A DNA stretch of 64,000 nucleotides from Streptococcus oralis subsp. tigurinus AZ_3a (GCA_000344275.1 AORU01000001.1:62001-126000), one strand, 5' to 3'. Positions 1 to 9,450 are shown, counted from the stretch's first letter. Made by a program: numbers and translations. The notes: a model not told the origin generated them from the letters alone.

Positions 1-11
1 AAGGAGCAGAT

Positions 12-178
12 ATGGCAACAAACAAAAGATATTATTGGATAAAATTAAAAAAAGAATTTTTTACAGACAAAATAAACAGAGGACATTGTCCTTAATGAGT
101 CCAACCCATGTCCGACAAGAGATAGAGAAAGATATAGAGATAGATAAAGAGAGAGAGGGAGAGATAGAAAAGATTTAA
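12..178 (+). pseudogene. Remnant of phage-type replisome organizer gene
   Basis: ATG at 12 follows AAGGAG and reads MATNKRYYWIKLKKEFF, the usual opening of phage replisome organizer N-terminal domain proteins, but stops at 93-95. A second frame opens at 95 and runs to 178 with a charged stretch (EKDIEIDKEREGEIEK) of the kind found in the linker of the same family. The simplest reading is one gene with a large internal deletion that also changed frame. A complete replication protein of a related type lies at 1483-2196. Confidence 0.7.
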
Positions 179-184
179 CATTTT

Positions 185-193
185 TGGTATAAT
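185..193 (+). promoter_or_regulatory. Extended -10 promoter upstream of DUF1016 gene
   Basis: TGGTATAAT is a full extended -10 element (TGnTATAAT). No good -35 is seen, which is tolerated with an extended -10. It lies about 140 bases before the ATG at 330, in an otherwise gene-free stretch. The leader between holds a short AGCTT/AAGCT inverted repeat. Confidence 0.45.
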
Positions 194-329
194 CACATTA
201 ATTAAACTAAATGTGTAATGATAAAATGAGCTTGTTTACCGTAAGCTGATTGTGATAAAAAGATTAAAACTCCCACCATTGGTGAAAGAGATAGAATAAA
301 ATAAAAAGAATCAGATTGGAGTGATTAGA

Positions 330-1400
330 ATGGATAAAAAAGATTTAGATATTATAGGAGATGGTGAATATATAAAAATGCTTGAGAAAATAAAAAGATC
401 ATATACAAGCAGACAACTTAAAGCAGCAGTTTCGGTCAATTCTGAAATGCTAAAGTTTTATTATAGTTTAGGAGAAGAAATTATTAACTTAAAGGCAGAA
501 AGCAGATGGGGAAGCGGATTCTATAAAAAATTAAGTTCGGATTTAAAAAATGAAATTCCCAATGTTAAAGGATTTTCTGTTACTAATTTAAAATATATGA
601 AGAAATTTTATGAAATGTATTCGCCATTAAATCGTCCACAGCTTGTGGACGATTTACAAATATCTAAAGTCGGTGGAGATTTTAATATGATTTTTAGTAT
701 CCCATGGGGACATCAAAGATATATTATGGATAGATGTGAGGGAAATTTGAATAAAGCATTTTTCTTTATATCTAAAACATTAGAAAATAGCTGGAGTAGA
801 GCGGTGCTTTTAAATTTCTTGGATACAGATCTATTTGAAAGACAAGGAAAAGCAATAACAAATTTCACAAATAATTTGCCTGCTACACAAAGTGATTTAG
901 CCAATGAAATGACGAGAGATCCGTATAATTTTGACTTTATATCTATAAGGCAAAATTATGATGAAAAAGAATTGAAAGACGCTTTGATGGATAATATTCA
1001 AAAATTCTTATTGGAGCTAGGGACAGGTTTTTCGTTCGTGGGCAGAGAATATAGACTTGTAGTTGGAAATTCAGAAGAATTTATTGATATGTTATTCTAC
1101 AACATTAAGCTACATTGCTATGTAGTTGTGGAGGTTAAAATTTCCGCATTTAAACCTGCGGATATAGGACAACTTGGAACCTATGTAACATCTGTAAACC
1201 ATATATTAAAGGGAGATGGGGATAATCAAACAATAGGTCTTTTAATCTGTAAGACAAAGGATAATGTATTGGCAAAATATGCTTCTGAAAGCTCCAGAGA
1301 GCCTATTGGAATTTCAGAATATCATCTACAAAACTTAATTCCTGAAAGTTTAAAGGGAGCATTACCAACCATAGAAGAAATTGAAAACGAACTAAAATAA
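330..1400 (+). CDS. DUF1016/YhcG-family PD-(D/E)XK nuclease-like protein
   Basis: About 356 residues. The N-terminal half is the helical DUF1016 N domain (from LEKIKRSYTSRQLKAAVSVN through the RWGSGFYKKLSSDL region). The C-terminal half is a restriction-type fold with the pattern EEFIDMLFYN, then VVVEVKISAFKP, matching D...ExK catalytic positions, and it ends with the common LPTIEEIENEL tail. ATG at 330 is preferred over the GTG at 321 because GGAG at 318-321 sits eight bases upstream of it. Family members occur on mobile elements and some have been linked to defence or recombination; the exact role here is unknown. It stands alone between a probable promoter and a terminator and is probably cargo of the inserted segment. 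Confidence 0.85.
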   Translation: MDKKDLDIIGDGEYIKMLEKIKRSYTSRQLKAAVSVNSEMLKFYYSLGEEIINLKAESRWGSGFYKKLSSDLKNEIPNVKGFSVTNLKYMKKFYEMYSPLNRPQLVDDLQISKVGGDFNMIFSIPWGHQRYIMDRCEGNLNKAFFFISKTLENSWSRAVLLNFLDTDLFERQGKAITNFTNNLPATQSDLANEMTRDPYNFDFISIRQNYDEKELKDALMDNIQKFLLELGTGFSFVGREYRLVVGNSEEFIDMLFYNIKLHCYVVVEVKISAFKPADIGQLGTYVTSVNHILKGDGDNQTIGLLICKTKDNVLAKYASESSREPIGISEYHLQNLIPESLKGALPTIEEIENELK

Positions 1401-1427
1401 ATTTTAAAAACATAATAAATGTACACA

Positions 1428-1460
1428 AGGCGGTAGAAGTAAAAACTATCGTCTTTTTTT
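1428..1460 (+). terminator. Hairpin with U-run downstream of DUF1016 gene
   Basis: Nine-base stem AGGCGGTAG / CTATCGTCT (two G-U pairs) followed by seven T. It ends about 12 bases before the ribosome binding site of the next gene, so it may act as a leader attenuator as well as a terminator. Confidence 0.6.
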
Positions 1461-1482
1461 ATTTGAAGAAAGGTAGGAGAGC

Positions 1483-2196
1483 ATGGCAGATAAAAGAATG
1501 TTTTCACTAAAGATAGTGGATAGCGACTTATTTTTGGATATGCCACTAAGTAGTCAATGTCTGTATTTTCATTTATCAATGCGAGCAGATGATGACGGTT
1601 TTGTAAATAACCCTAAGAAAATCATCAAGATTATCGGAGCAAATGAAGATGACCTAAAAATACTTATTGCCAAAGGCTTTGTGATAGTCTTTGATCAGGG
1701 AATTATCGTCATTACTCATTGGAAGATAAATAACTTTATTAGAAAAGACAGATATAAGCCAACAATGTATATCGATCAGAAACAGCAGCTTTATCAAACG
1801 GACAATGGAGCATATATTTCAGAAGAAAAAGTTGGTTGTCATCTGGTTAACCAAAGGTTGTCAAGTGGTCAACCCAGTATAGATAAGGGTAGATTAGATA
1901 AGGTTAGTATAGATAAGGGGAGAGAGGGAGAGATAGATAAAAAGTCCACCCCCATTTTTTATGGAGAATTCAAAAATGTAAGGTTAAGCAAAGAAGAATA
2001 TAAGACCCTTAAAGAAAAATTAAACTCACACACAGAAATAATGATAAATAAACTATCAAGATACATGAAAAGTAGTGGCAAGACCTATCAAAACCACTAT
2101 GCGACAATCTTAAAATGGTATGAAGAAGACAAAGAAAAACTAAGACATCAAGGAGGGAATAAAAAAATGAACTATGACGTAGGAGAATCTTTATAG
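1483..2196 (+). CDS. Replisome organizer / DnaD-like replication initiator
   Basis: 237 residues. The N-terminal ~100 residues (MADKRMFSLKIVDSDLFLDM, DDDGFVNNPKKI, ITHWKINNFIRKDRYKPT) are the winged-helix domain seen in phage and ICE replication proteins that bind the origin and load helicase. A charged linker with repeated IDKG/LDKV blocks follows. The C-terminal part (LSKEEYKTLKEKL, MINKLSRYMKSSGKTYQNHYATILKWY) is typical of the same proteins. AGGTAGGAG precedes the ATG. No DnaC-like loader gene follows, so the module is incomplete here. It is the intact counterpart of the remnant at 12-178, although of a different subfamily. Confidence 0.8.
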   Translation: MADKRMFSLKIVDSDLFLDMPLSSQCLYFHLSMRADDDGFVNNPKKIIKIIGANEDDLKILIAKGFVIVFDQGIIVITHWKINNFIRKDRYKPTMYIDQKQQLYQTDNGAYISEEKVGCHLVNQRLSSGQPSIDKGRLDKVSIDKGREGEIDKKSTPIFYGEFKNVRLSKEEYKTLKEKLNSHTEIMINKLSRYMKSSGKTYQNHYATILKWYEEDKEKLRHQGGNKKMNYDVGESL

Positions 2197-2291
2197 GTAA
2201 AAAGAGGTGGAAAGGCATTATTAAAGACTTTAAGTCTAAAAAGGTATCAAAGTATGCCAGAGATAATAAAAATGTAAATATGACACTTAAA

Positions 2292-2330
2292 AGGCGATTA
2301 GAAAATTAAAAATCTAATCGCCTTTTTTTT
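2292..2330 (+). terminator. Strong hairpin with U-run upstream of recombinase operon
   Basis: Perfect 11-base stem AGGCGATTAGA / TCTAATCGCCT followed by seven T. The stretch before it (2197-2291) holds only a startless reading frame ending KRRLEN, probably a gene remnant. The hairpin ends 20 bases before the start at 2351. The same stem, with changes, recurs at 1428 and 18301. Confidence 0.7.
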
Positions 2331-2350
2331 ATTGTATGAAAGGATAAGCT

Positions 2351-2575
2351 ATGACAAAAAGACAAACAAAATACATTGTAAAAAGAAATTATGATGATAG
2401 AAGAACAGATACGGACGCTTTTCTAAGACTAATAAAAAAATCAAGCAAATTAAATAATACTAATGAAATTGAGTATAACAAATATAATATTGATAGTAAT
2501 AAAAAAGAGTGCTATAATAAAAATAGTTTTAGAGAAAGTTGTGTTATTTCCGAAAACTCAAATAAGGAGGAATAG
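2351..2575 (+). CDS. Small charged protein upstream of serine recombinase
   Basis: 74 residues, rich in K, R, N and S (MTKRQTKYIVKRNYDDRRTD, then low-complexity Asn/Lys/Tyr). GAAAGGA precedes the ATG. It ends three bases before the recombinase start, whose Shine-Dalgarno sequence lies in its last codons, so the two are probably translationally coupled. I do not recognise the family. A short gene upstream of the recombinase is common in TnpX/TndX-type elements and could be a directionality factor, but nothing in the sequence proves that. Confidence 0.6.
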   Translation: MTKRQTKYIVKRNYDDRRTDTDAFLRLIKKSSKLNNTNEIEYNKYNIDSNKKECYNKNSFRESCVISENSNKEE

Positions 2576-2578
2576 GAA

Positions 2579-4225
2579 ATGATACAAACAAATTCAAATC
2601 ACTTTTCATTCAAAGCTGCAATTTATTGCAGACTATCTAAAGATGATGAGCAGAAAGGAGAGAGTGCCAGCATACAAAACCAAAAGGAACTTTTAGAAAA
2701 CTATGTAAAATCAAGGGGTTGGAGTATTTACGATGTATATATAGATGATGGATATACTGGATTAAATACAAATAGACCATCATTTCAAAGACTAATTAGA
2801 GATATTGAAAATAAAAAAGTGGATATAGTAATCACTAAGGACTTATCAAGACTTGGAAGAAACTATTTGCAGACTGGGTACTATACAGAAAATTTCTTCC
2901 CAAAGAACAATGTCAGATATATAGCTTTAAATGATGGAGTAGATACCTTTCAAGAAAACAACGAAATAGTTCCTTTTAAAAATGTTTTAAACGAGTTTTA
3001 TTCAAGAGATGTTTCTAAAAAGATGAAATCTGCCTATATGACAAGAGCAAGGCAAGGAAAATTTATTGGTTGTCTTGCTCCAATAGGATATAGGAAAGAC
3101 AATGAAGATCCACATAAATTAGTAATCGATGATGAAACTTCATGGATTGTTGAAAAAATTTTTGATCTTGCTTTTAGTGGTTATGGAGTACAAGCAATTA
3201 GAAGAAGACTATTTGAAGAAAAAATACCTACACCTACCTGGTGGAATAGAAAAAAAGGACTTAGAAATAAAAAAACTAAGTTAGAAATGACCGTAGATGG
3301 TGGAGAGTATTGGTGGGACTGCACAACCCTAAAAGAAATTATTGAAAACCCAGTTTATATTGGTCATATTGCTAGTCAAAAAGTTAATTATAAATTCAAA
3401 GTAGGTTGGTTATCCGATAAACCCAAAGAGGAATGGATAATAGTAGAAAATACACACGAACCAATTATTTCTGAAGATATTTATAATATAGCAAATGAAA
3501 AATTAAAGAGCAGGAGAAGACCATTTAAAAATGGAGAAGAAAGTATATTTGCAGGAATTGTGAAATGTCCCGATTGTGGAAAATCTTTAAATCTTGGAAG
3601 AAACAAATCGAAAAAAAGAGAAAAGTTACTCACTTGTAACACTTATAGAAGATATGGAAAATCATTATGTAGTCAACATAGAATTTATTACGATACTCTT
3701 TATGAGATAGTGCTTAAGGATATTAGAAAAAATGCAGAAATAGCATTAAAAGATGAAAAAGAAATTATAAAAGCACTTGAAAAATCACGAGAAATTGATA
3801 ATGAAGAAGAACAAAAATTTATTATGGATAAGATTTACGAAGATCAAATAAGAGTAGAAGACTTAACTAAAAAGATTGAAAGATTATATGATGACTGGCT
3901 AGACAATAAGATAAGTGAAAGTAACTTCCAAAAAATTCTTGAAAAATCACAAAACGAACAAGACTATCTTAACCAAAGAATAGAAGATAATCAAAAATTG
4001 ATTGTTAAAGAAGATCTTGAAGATATTAATGTTAAAAAATGGATTGAACTCATAAAAAAACATAGGGATATAAAGAAGCTGGACAAAGAAACCTTAAACG
4101 AACTCATCTCAAAAATCTATGTTCACGAAAAAGAAGTAGTGAATGGAGAAATCACCCAAACAATTGATATTTACTACAATTTCATAGGAAATACAGACAC
4201 ACTACAAGTATTTTACAATCTCTAA
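2579..4225 (+). CDS. Large serine recombinase (TnpX/TndX type)
   Basis: 548 residues. The N-terminal resolvase domain has the catalytic serine in YCRLSKDDE (S20) and the KDLSRLGRNYLQTGYY motif. A Recombinase domain follows (APIGYRKD, GVQAIRRRL, NPVYIGHI). Then comes a zinc-ribbon (CPDCGKSL, later CNTYRRYGKSLC), a long coiled coil (about residues 390-480) and a terminal KIYVHEKE segment. Such proteins cut and strand-exchange at attachment sites without high-energy cofactors. The stop codon lies three bases before the truncated pilin gene at 4229, so the gene marks the right end of an element inserted in the ICE. It is distinct from the ICE recombinase at 37182-38861. Confidence 0.92.
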   Translation: MIQTNSNHFSFKAAIYCRLSKDDEQKGESASIQNQKELLENYVKSRGWSIYDVYIDDGYTGLNTNRPSFQRLIRDIENKKVDIVITKDLSRLGRNYLQTGYYTENFFPKNNVRYIALNDGVDTFQENNEIVPFKNVLNEFYSRDVSKKMKSAYMTRARQGKFIGCLAPIGYRKDNEDPHKLVIDDETSWIVEKIFDLAFSGYGVQAIRRRLFEEKIPTPTWWNRKKGLRNKKTKLEMTVDGGEYWWDCTTLKEIIENPVYIGHIASQKVNYKFKVGWLSDKPKEEWIIVENTHEPIISEDIYNIANEKLKSRRRPFKNGEESIFAGIVKCPDCGKSLNLGRNKSKKREKLLTCNTYRRYGKSLCSQHRIYYDTLYEIVLKDIRKNAEIALKDEKEIIKALEKSREIDNEEEQKFIMDKIYEDQIRVEDLTKKIERLYDDWLDNKISESNFQKILEKSQNEQDYLNQRIEDNQKLIVKEDLEDINVKKWIELIKKHRDIKKLDKETLNELISKIYVHEKEVVNGEITQTIDIYYNFIGNTDTLQVFYNL

Positions 4226-4228
4226 TTA

Positions 4229-4312
4229 GGCATAAAGCAGCTTATGGCTGGAGGAGGTATCGTTCTTATCGGACTTAAGCTCATTCCACTACTTGCCAAT
4301 GTACTCAATTAA
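4229..4312 (+). pseudogene. 3' remnant of Maff2/VirB2-like pilin gene
   Basis: Directly after the recombinase stop and in the same frame comes GIKQLMAGGGIVLIGLKLIP and then LLANVLN-stop. This is the C-terminal end of the Maff2-type small membrane protein (VirB2-like) that precedes the VirB6-like gene in these ICEs. The 5' part with the first membrane segment is missing from the window. The break lies at the GGC codon (4229), right beside the recombinase gene, which points to insertion into the pilin gene. Confidence 0.75.
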
Positions 4313-4331
4313 GAAGAAAAGGAGAGCTTAG

Positions 4332-5195
4332 ATGTTTGGAATATTCGACAAGATAGAAGAATTCTTTAAGGAGCTTCTACTGGGTGGTATCCAAGCAAAC
4401 TTAGAGTCCATGTTTCTTGATATCAACGACAAAGTTGGTGCGGTTGCAACAGATGTGGGTAAAACGCCTATGGGGTGGAACGGAGATGTATTTGCCTTTA
4501 TCAAAAGCATTAACGATTCCGTTATCATTCCAATAGCGGGACTAATCATCACAGCAGTTCTTTGTATCGAGCTTATCAATATGGTAATGCAAAAGAACAA
4601 TATGCACGATACAGATACCTTTGAATTTTTCAAGTACATCATCAAGATGTGGATTGCTGTATGGTTAGTATCCCATGCCTTTGAGTTTTCGATGGCGGTT
4701 TTTGATGTGGCACAGCACATGGTAAATAAGGCGGCAGGGGTTATAAATACCTCTGCCACCGTTTCCGGAGATCAGATAGTGGCAATGATGGATACCCTAA
4801 AAGAAAAGGGGCTTGGAGAACTTGTCATGATTCTCTTTGAAACCTCACTCATCAAGGTTGCTATACAGGTAATATCCGTTGTGATTATGCTTGTAGTTTA
4901 CGGAAGAATGTTTGAGATTTATGTTTACTCATCGGTTTCAGCTATTCCTTTTGCCACAATGGGAAACAAGGAGTGGGGACAGATTGGAACAAACTACATC
5001 AAAGGACTATTTGCACTTGGACTACAAGGACTCTTTTTAATGGTTTGTCTTGGAATTTACGCAGTTTTAGTTAAGACGATTAAGATAACAGATATACACA
5101 CAAGTACCATGACGATACTTGGCTATGCGGTTTTGCTGGGGTTAATGATGCTAAAGAGCGGAACATTGGCCAAAAGCATATTAAATGCACACTAA
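4332..5195 (+). CDS. VirB6/TrbL-like conjugation membrane protein (CD1112 family)
   Basis: 287 residues with about six hydrophobic segments (near residues 60-80, 97-117, 155-200, 217-247 and 253-273). The N-terminus (MFGIFDKIEEFFKELLLGGI) and the ITDIHTSTMTILGYAVLLGLMMLKSG end match VirB6-like proteins of clostridial ICEs. It should form part of the inner-membrane channel of the type IV secretion apparatus. Shine-Dalgarno AAGGAGAG precedes the ATG. It begins 19 bases after the pilin remnant, so its original promoter upstream of the pilin may have been separated from it by the insertion. Confidence 0.88.
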   Translation: MFGIFDKIEEFFKELLLGGIQANLESMFLDINDKVGAVATDVGKTPMGWNGDVFAFIKSINDSVIIPIAGLIITAVLCIELINMVMQKNNMHDTDTFEFFKYIIKMWIAVWLVSHAFEFSMAVFDVAQHMVNKAAGVINTSATVSGDQIVAMMDTLKEKGLGELVMILFETSLIKVAIQVISVVIMLVVYGRMFEIYVYSSVSAIPFATMGNKEWGQIGTNYIKGLFALGLQGLFLMVCLGIYAVLVKTIKITDIHTSTMTILGYAVLLGLMMLKSGTLAKSILNAH

Positions 5196-5212
5196 AAGAA
5201 AGGAAAGATAGT

Positions 5213-5476
5213 ATGAATAAAAGAAAAACAATATTTACAGCAGTAGTAATCGGAGCAGGTATTATGGCGATAATTGATAGAATCAAGCTTCATAATAAGG
5301 TGGAAGAATTGGAAGAAAAAACAGAGGACATTGGTCGCTGCCATAACGATTTTTACCTAATGCAGCAAAGATATAACAAAAGTACGAATGAACAGATAGA
5401 GAGTATTCAGGAAGAAATTGGCTCTGTATATGAACACTTTGAGGAGCTGTCAAAGGGTAAAGAAGATGGGAGGTAA
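5213..5476 (+). CDS. Small membrane-anchored coiled-coil protein of transfer operon
   Basis: 87 residues. One N-terminal hydrophobic segment (TIFTAVVIGAGIMAII) is followed by a charged, probably coiled-coil region (KVEELEEKTEDI, EQIESIQEEIGSVYEHFEEL). GAAAGGAAAG precedes the ATG. It lies between the VirB6-like and PrgI genes with tight spacing, so it is part of the transfer operon. Small proteins of this form are common at this place; no function is known to me. Confidence 0.75.
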   Translation: MNKRKTIFTAVVIGAGIMAIIDRIKLHNKVEELEEKTEDIGRCHNDFYLMQQRYNKSTNEQIESIQEEIGSVYEHFEELSKGKEDGR

Positions 5477-5479
5477 GAT

Positions 5480-5869
5480 ATGGCATATGTACCAATCCCT
5501 AAAGACTTAAATAGGGTAAAGACAAAGGTTGCTTTTAACCTAACGAAAAGGCAGCTCATAGGCTTCACACTTGCAGGACTGGTTGGAATACCAGTCTATT
5601 TATTTATGAGGAAGTTTGTGCCAAATGACATAGCTGTCATATTCCTTATCGTGTCCACGCTTCCTATCTTTTTCATCACACTATTTGAAAAGGACGGACT
5701 GACCTTTGAGAAATATTTTAAGCACATCTACCTTCATAAGTTTTATCAGCCAAAAAAGAGAGTGAGAAAGGAGGTTTACCTTGAACAAGAAAAGAAAAAT
5801 TCAGCAAATAAAACTCATGCAAAACGAAAAGGCATTGAGAAGTCAAAAGCGGGACTTAAAGAAAAGTAA
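5480..5869 (+). CDS. prgI: PrgI family protein (VirB3-like)
   Basis: 129 residues. Opening MAYVPIPKDLNRVKTKVAFNLTKRQ, two membrane segments (IGFTLAGLVGIPVYLFM and IAVIFLIVSTLPIFFI) and the EKYFKHIYLHKFYQPKKR stretch are typical of PrgI, the VirB3-like partner of the VirB4 ATPase. Its basic C-terminal tail overlaps the virB4 start by 89 bases in another frame. The start follows GGGAGG. Confidence 0.9.
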   Translation: MAYVPIPKDLNRVKTKVAFNLTKRQLIGFTLAGLVGIPVYLFMRKFVPNDIAVIFLIVSTLPIFFITLFEKDGLTFEKYFKHIYLHKFYQPKKRVRKEVYLEQEKKNSANKTHAKRKGIEKSKAGLKEK

Positions 5870-6780
5870 TTGCAAGTCAAAAAAAGATAAGGGAGGAATC
5901 CTTGACCTTATCTTTAAGAAAGAAGCGAAAAGATATACGGTAGAAGATACCATTCCCTATCTAAGGCTTTTAAAAAGCGGAATATGCCAGCTTAATGAAA
6001 GGCACTTCAGTAAAAGTATAGCCTTTCAGGACATTAACTATCAGCTTGCCTTAGATGAAGATAGGGACTTGGTTTTTAATCAGTTTGCCAACTTTCTAAA
6101 TTCCTTTGATCCGAGCATCGGCATTGAGTTTTCATATATCAATCAGCTCGGACGAAACGAAGAAATGAAGTCGGCAATTCAGATACCGGATAAAAAGGAC
6201 GGTTTTGACGATATACGCTTTGAATTTAGAGAGATGCTTAAAAGCCAGATTGTAAAGGGAAATAACGGACTTAAAAAATCAAAGTATGTAACCTTTACAG
6301 TGGAAGCGGATAATTTAGAGCAGGCAACATCAAAACTTGAAAGACTGGAGATAGATATATTATCTAATCTAAAGAGCATGGGTGTGAGAGCAGAAAGCCT
6401 AAACGGAGAAGAAAGGCTAAAGATACTTCATGATGTTTTAAATCCAAATAAAACATTTGAATTTTCCTACAAAGACCTAAAGAAAAGGGAAAGCACAAAG
6501 ACATATATTGTGCCTGATGAGTTTAACTTTACACCGAGTAGATACTTTAAGTTTGGCAAATTCATCGGAGCAACAAGTCATTTTCAAATCCTTGCAAGTG
6601 AGCTTTCAGATAGGATGTTATCCGAGTTTTTGGATATTGACGATAACATCAATATTTCCTTTCATATTAGGGCAATCGACCAATCGGAAGCCATTAAGAT
6701 GGTAAAACGAAAAAACACCGATATTGATAAGATGAGGATTGAAGAAAATAAGAAGGCGGTAAGAAGCGGCTATGATATGG
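5781..6780 (+). CDS. virB4: VirB4-like conjugation ATPase, 5' exon
   Basis: First 333 codons plus one base of VirB4. The TTG start at 5781 follows AAGGAGG with seven-base spacing. The exon encodes the N-terminal domain (TVEDTIPYLRLLKSG, RHFSKSIAFQDINYQLA, LKSMGVRAESL) and stops after RSGYDM at the group II intron. Without splicing, translation would read into the intron and end at 6866. Joining 6780 to 9536 restores the codon GAT and gives an 809-residue protein with the continuous stretch RSGYDM-DILPSDL, normal for this family. VirB4 powers substrate transport and channel assembly at the membrane. Confidence 0.9.
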
Positions 6781-7560
6781 GTGCGACACGTTCCTTGACA
6801 ACTACAAATATTGTAGGAAACAAGGCATATACAAAACTTAATTTGTATATAGAACTGATATTCTAAGAGTGGAATGAAGGGGTAACGCCCTGAAACGCTC
6901 CCCTAATACTCCTACATGCTATGTAATTTCATTTTATGAAATTGGCTAAAGCATAGTATGAAGCTAGGTGAAGTCGGCAGAAAGATACCGTAAAGTGTAA
7001 AAACACTACGAAAGCTGTCCAGAGGTGGATGGTGTATTCCATATGCCGGGGGTCTATAAAATATCTATGGTGAGAATAATTTAGAAATAAGTTTGACAAA
7101 CTTGCGAATGTAAGGGTCTATACGTAGCTTATGTAGAAATGCATAAACCACGGTCGTGGGGTATGTGGGGTAAAGTAAAAATCCATGTTATGAAATACCC
7201 TATTGTGTTACAGGCACAATCAAGCATACAGGCTCATAGTAAGCACCTAAGGATATATGTACAGATAAGAATATTGGAACGTGGGAAGCTGTGAATACAA
7301 ATGCTAAGGATTAGCAATCCGATGATGTAGTGATAGAAAAAATCGAAAGCTAGTAGCAAATACCAGCAAGTTTAAATAACTTTCCGTTATCGAGATAATC
7401 TATCTTAATCACAGTGAAATCAGGGGCACGAGCGTTGATATTTTCTGTAATGGAAAAAGGAGCAACAGCCCCAAGACAGGATTTAGTTTTAATATTATTT
7501 TTAAATCTTTCAAGGTTCTTGTATGACTAATAGAAACCAAATCCAAAGGAGGAGGTTGAC

Positions 7561-9441
7561 TTGACTGTGAATACGAACTTAGAGAGAAAACCTAAAAGGC
7601 AAAAATTACGCAATGCCGAATACTATGATATGCAAGACTTAATGGATAAACTTTACCAAGAATCAATACAAGGTAAAACATTCAATAAGTTAATGCAGTT
7701 GATAACAAGTGAAAATAACATACTTTTAGCCTTTCGTAACATTAAGAATAATAAAGGCTCAATGACAAAAGGTACAGATGGTAGAACGATAAAATACTAC
7801 AAAGAGTGGTCAGAAGAACAATTTGTAAAATATTTTCAAGATAAGTTTAAAAACTACCACCCCAAAAGTGTTTTAAGAGTTGAAATTCCTAAAACTGGGC
7901 AACCAGATAAAACAAGACCGCTTGGTATACCATGTATGGATGATAGAATTGTGCAACAATGCATTATTCAAATATTAGAACCAATATGTGAAGCTAAGTT
8001 TCACGCTCATAGTTATGGATTTAGACCTAATAGGTCAGCAAGTCATGCAATTGCAAGAGTACAATCTCTTATGAATGTTAGCAAATTACATTATGTTGTA
8101 GATGTTGACATCAAGGGATTCTTTGACAATGTAAATCATGGCAAATTAATTAAACAAATCTGGACTATGGGAATCAGGGATAAAAGTTTGATTTCTATCA
8201 TTGGCAAAATATTAAAGTCAAAGATTGAGGGGATAGGAATCCCTGAAAAAGGTACACCACAAGGCGGAATAATCAGTCCATTACTCTCAAATATAGTATT
8301 GAATGAATTAGACTGGTGGCTTAGTGACCAATGGGAAACAATACAGACAAGACACAAATATACTGCAAGTCATAAATATGATGCCTTAAAAAAATCAAAA
8401 TTAAAAAAGTTTTTCTTTGTTAGATATGCAGATGACTTTAAAATTTTATGCAGAGATTACAAAACAGCTCAGAAAATATTTGTTGCTGTAAAAGACTGGT
8501 TATTTGAAAGGCTAGAATTAAAAATTAGTCCAGAGAAATCAAAGATAACCAACGTTCGCAAAGGAAAAACAGAATTTCTAGGATTTTCACTTTATGTATC
8601 CAAAAAAGGTAAAAAGTATGTATCACGAAGTAATGTATCGGATAAAGCGAAAAAGGCAATGAAAATTAAACTCAAAGAACAGATTAAAGAAATACAAAAA
8701 GATACTTCACCTCATCAAGTAAATCAGCTTAATTCAATGATACTTGGAATGCACAATTATTACAATATAGCTACTGGGTGCAGTATTGATTTTAGAGAAA
8801 TAAATTTTGTTGTCAGCAAGAGCCTAAAACATAGACTTAGAGAAAAAACAAAAAAGGCAAAACGAAATAAAAAAGCTAAAAAGTTATTGTCTGGAAAAGT
8901 GCCAAAATCAAAAACTTATGAAAGATTCTATGGTAGATATAACCAAAAACCTAAAATAGTGGCAGGTATTCATATCTTTCCAATATATGGTTGTAGGTTT
9001 GTTACTCCTAGAATGTTTACGAGAGAGGTAAATAAATATACTCCAACAGGTAGAGCCTTAATACACAAAAATTTATCAACAGGAAGATACCTTGTAGAAT
9101 ATCTTTTAGAAATGAAAGAATATGATAAATCAGTGGAGTATAACGATAATCGTATTTCACTAATGGCTGGGCAAAATGGCAAGTGTGCTGTTACAGGAGA
9201 AGCCTTAAACATATTTAATATGGAGTGTCATCATAAAAAGCCTAAATATTTAGGTGGAATGGATGAATACAAAAATCTAGTATGGCTAAGAACGGAAGTA
9301 CACAAACTTATCCATGCCACAGATAAAGATACGATTGAAAAATATTTGCACATTTTAAAATTAGATGAAAAAGCACTTAAAAAGGTTAATTCTTTAAGAC
9401 TATTAGCAGAGAATTTAGAAATAGTAGTAAGTAAAAACTAA
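7561..9441 (+). CDS. ltrA: Group II intron reverse transcriptase/maturase with HNH endonuclease
   Basis: 626 residues. The reverse transcriptase domain carries RPLGIPCMDDRIVQQ, YGFRPNRSASHAI, GTPQGGIISPLLSNI and the catalytic YADD (residues 289-292). The maturase (X) domain follows at about 370-480 with a basic segment. The C-terminus holds an HNH endonuclease (KCAVTGEAL ... ECHHKKPKYLGG ... LVWLRTEVHKLIH, about 535-590). The protein helps splicing and copies the intron into new sites. TTG start at 7561 follows AAAGGAGGAGG; a GTG two codons on is an alternative. Length and motifs are complete. Confidence 0.93.
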   Translation: MTVNTNLERKPKRQKLRNAEYYDMQDLMDKLYQESIQGKTFNKLMQLITSENNILLAFRNIKNNKGSMTKGTDGRTIKYYKEWSEEQFVKYFQDKFKNYHPKSVLRVEIPKTGQPDKTRPLGIPCMDDRIVQQCIIQILEPICEAKFHAHSYGFRPNRSASHAIARVQSLMNVSKLHYVVDVDIKGFFDNVNHGKLIKQIWTMGIRDKSLISIIGKILKSKIEGIGIPEKGTPQGGIISPLLSNIVLNELDWWLSDQWETIQTRHKYTASHKYDALKKSKLKKFFFVRYADDFKILCRDYKTAQKIFVAVKDWLFERLELKISPEKSKITNVRKGKTEFLGFSLYVSKKGKKYVSRSNVSDKAKKAMKIKLKEQIKEIQKDTSPHQVNQLNSMILGMHNYYNIATGCSIDFREINFVVSKSLKHRLREKTKKAKRNKKAKKLLSGKVPKSKTYERFYGRYNQKPKIVAGIHIFPIYGCRFVTPRMFTREVNKYTPTGRALIHKNLSTGRYLVEYLLEMKEYDKSVEYNDNRISLMAGQNGKCAVTGEALNIFNMECHHKKPKYLGGMDEYKNLVWLRTEVHKLIHATDKDTIEKYLHILKLDEKALKKVNSLRLLAENLEIVVSKN

Positions 9442-9450
9442 ATTTTGTTG

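Noticed and set aside
4328..4759. 143-codon minus-strand frame
   Set aside because: Exact antisense of the VirB6-like gene, hydrophobic only as a mirror of its codon pattern.
6781..6866. VirB4 5' half as a naturally short protein ending at 6866
   Set aside because: The last residues are encoded by intron sequence starting at GTGCG.
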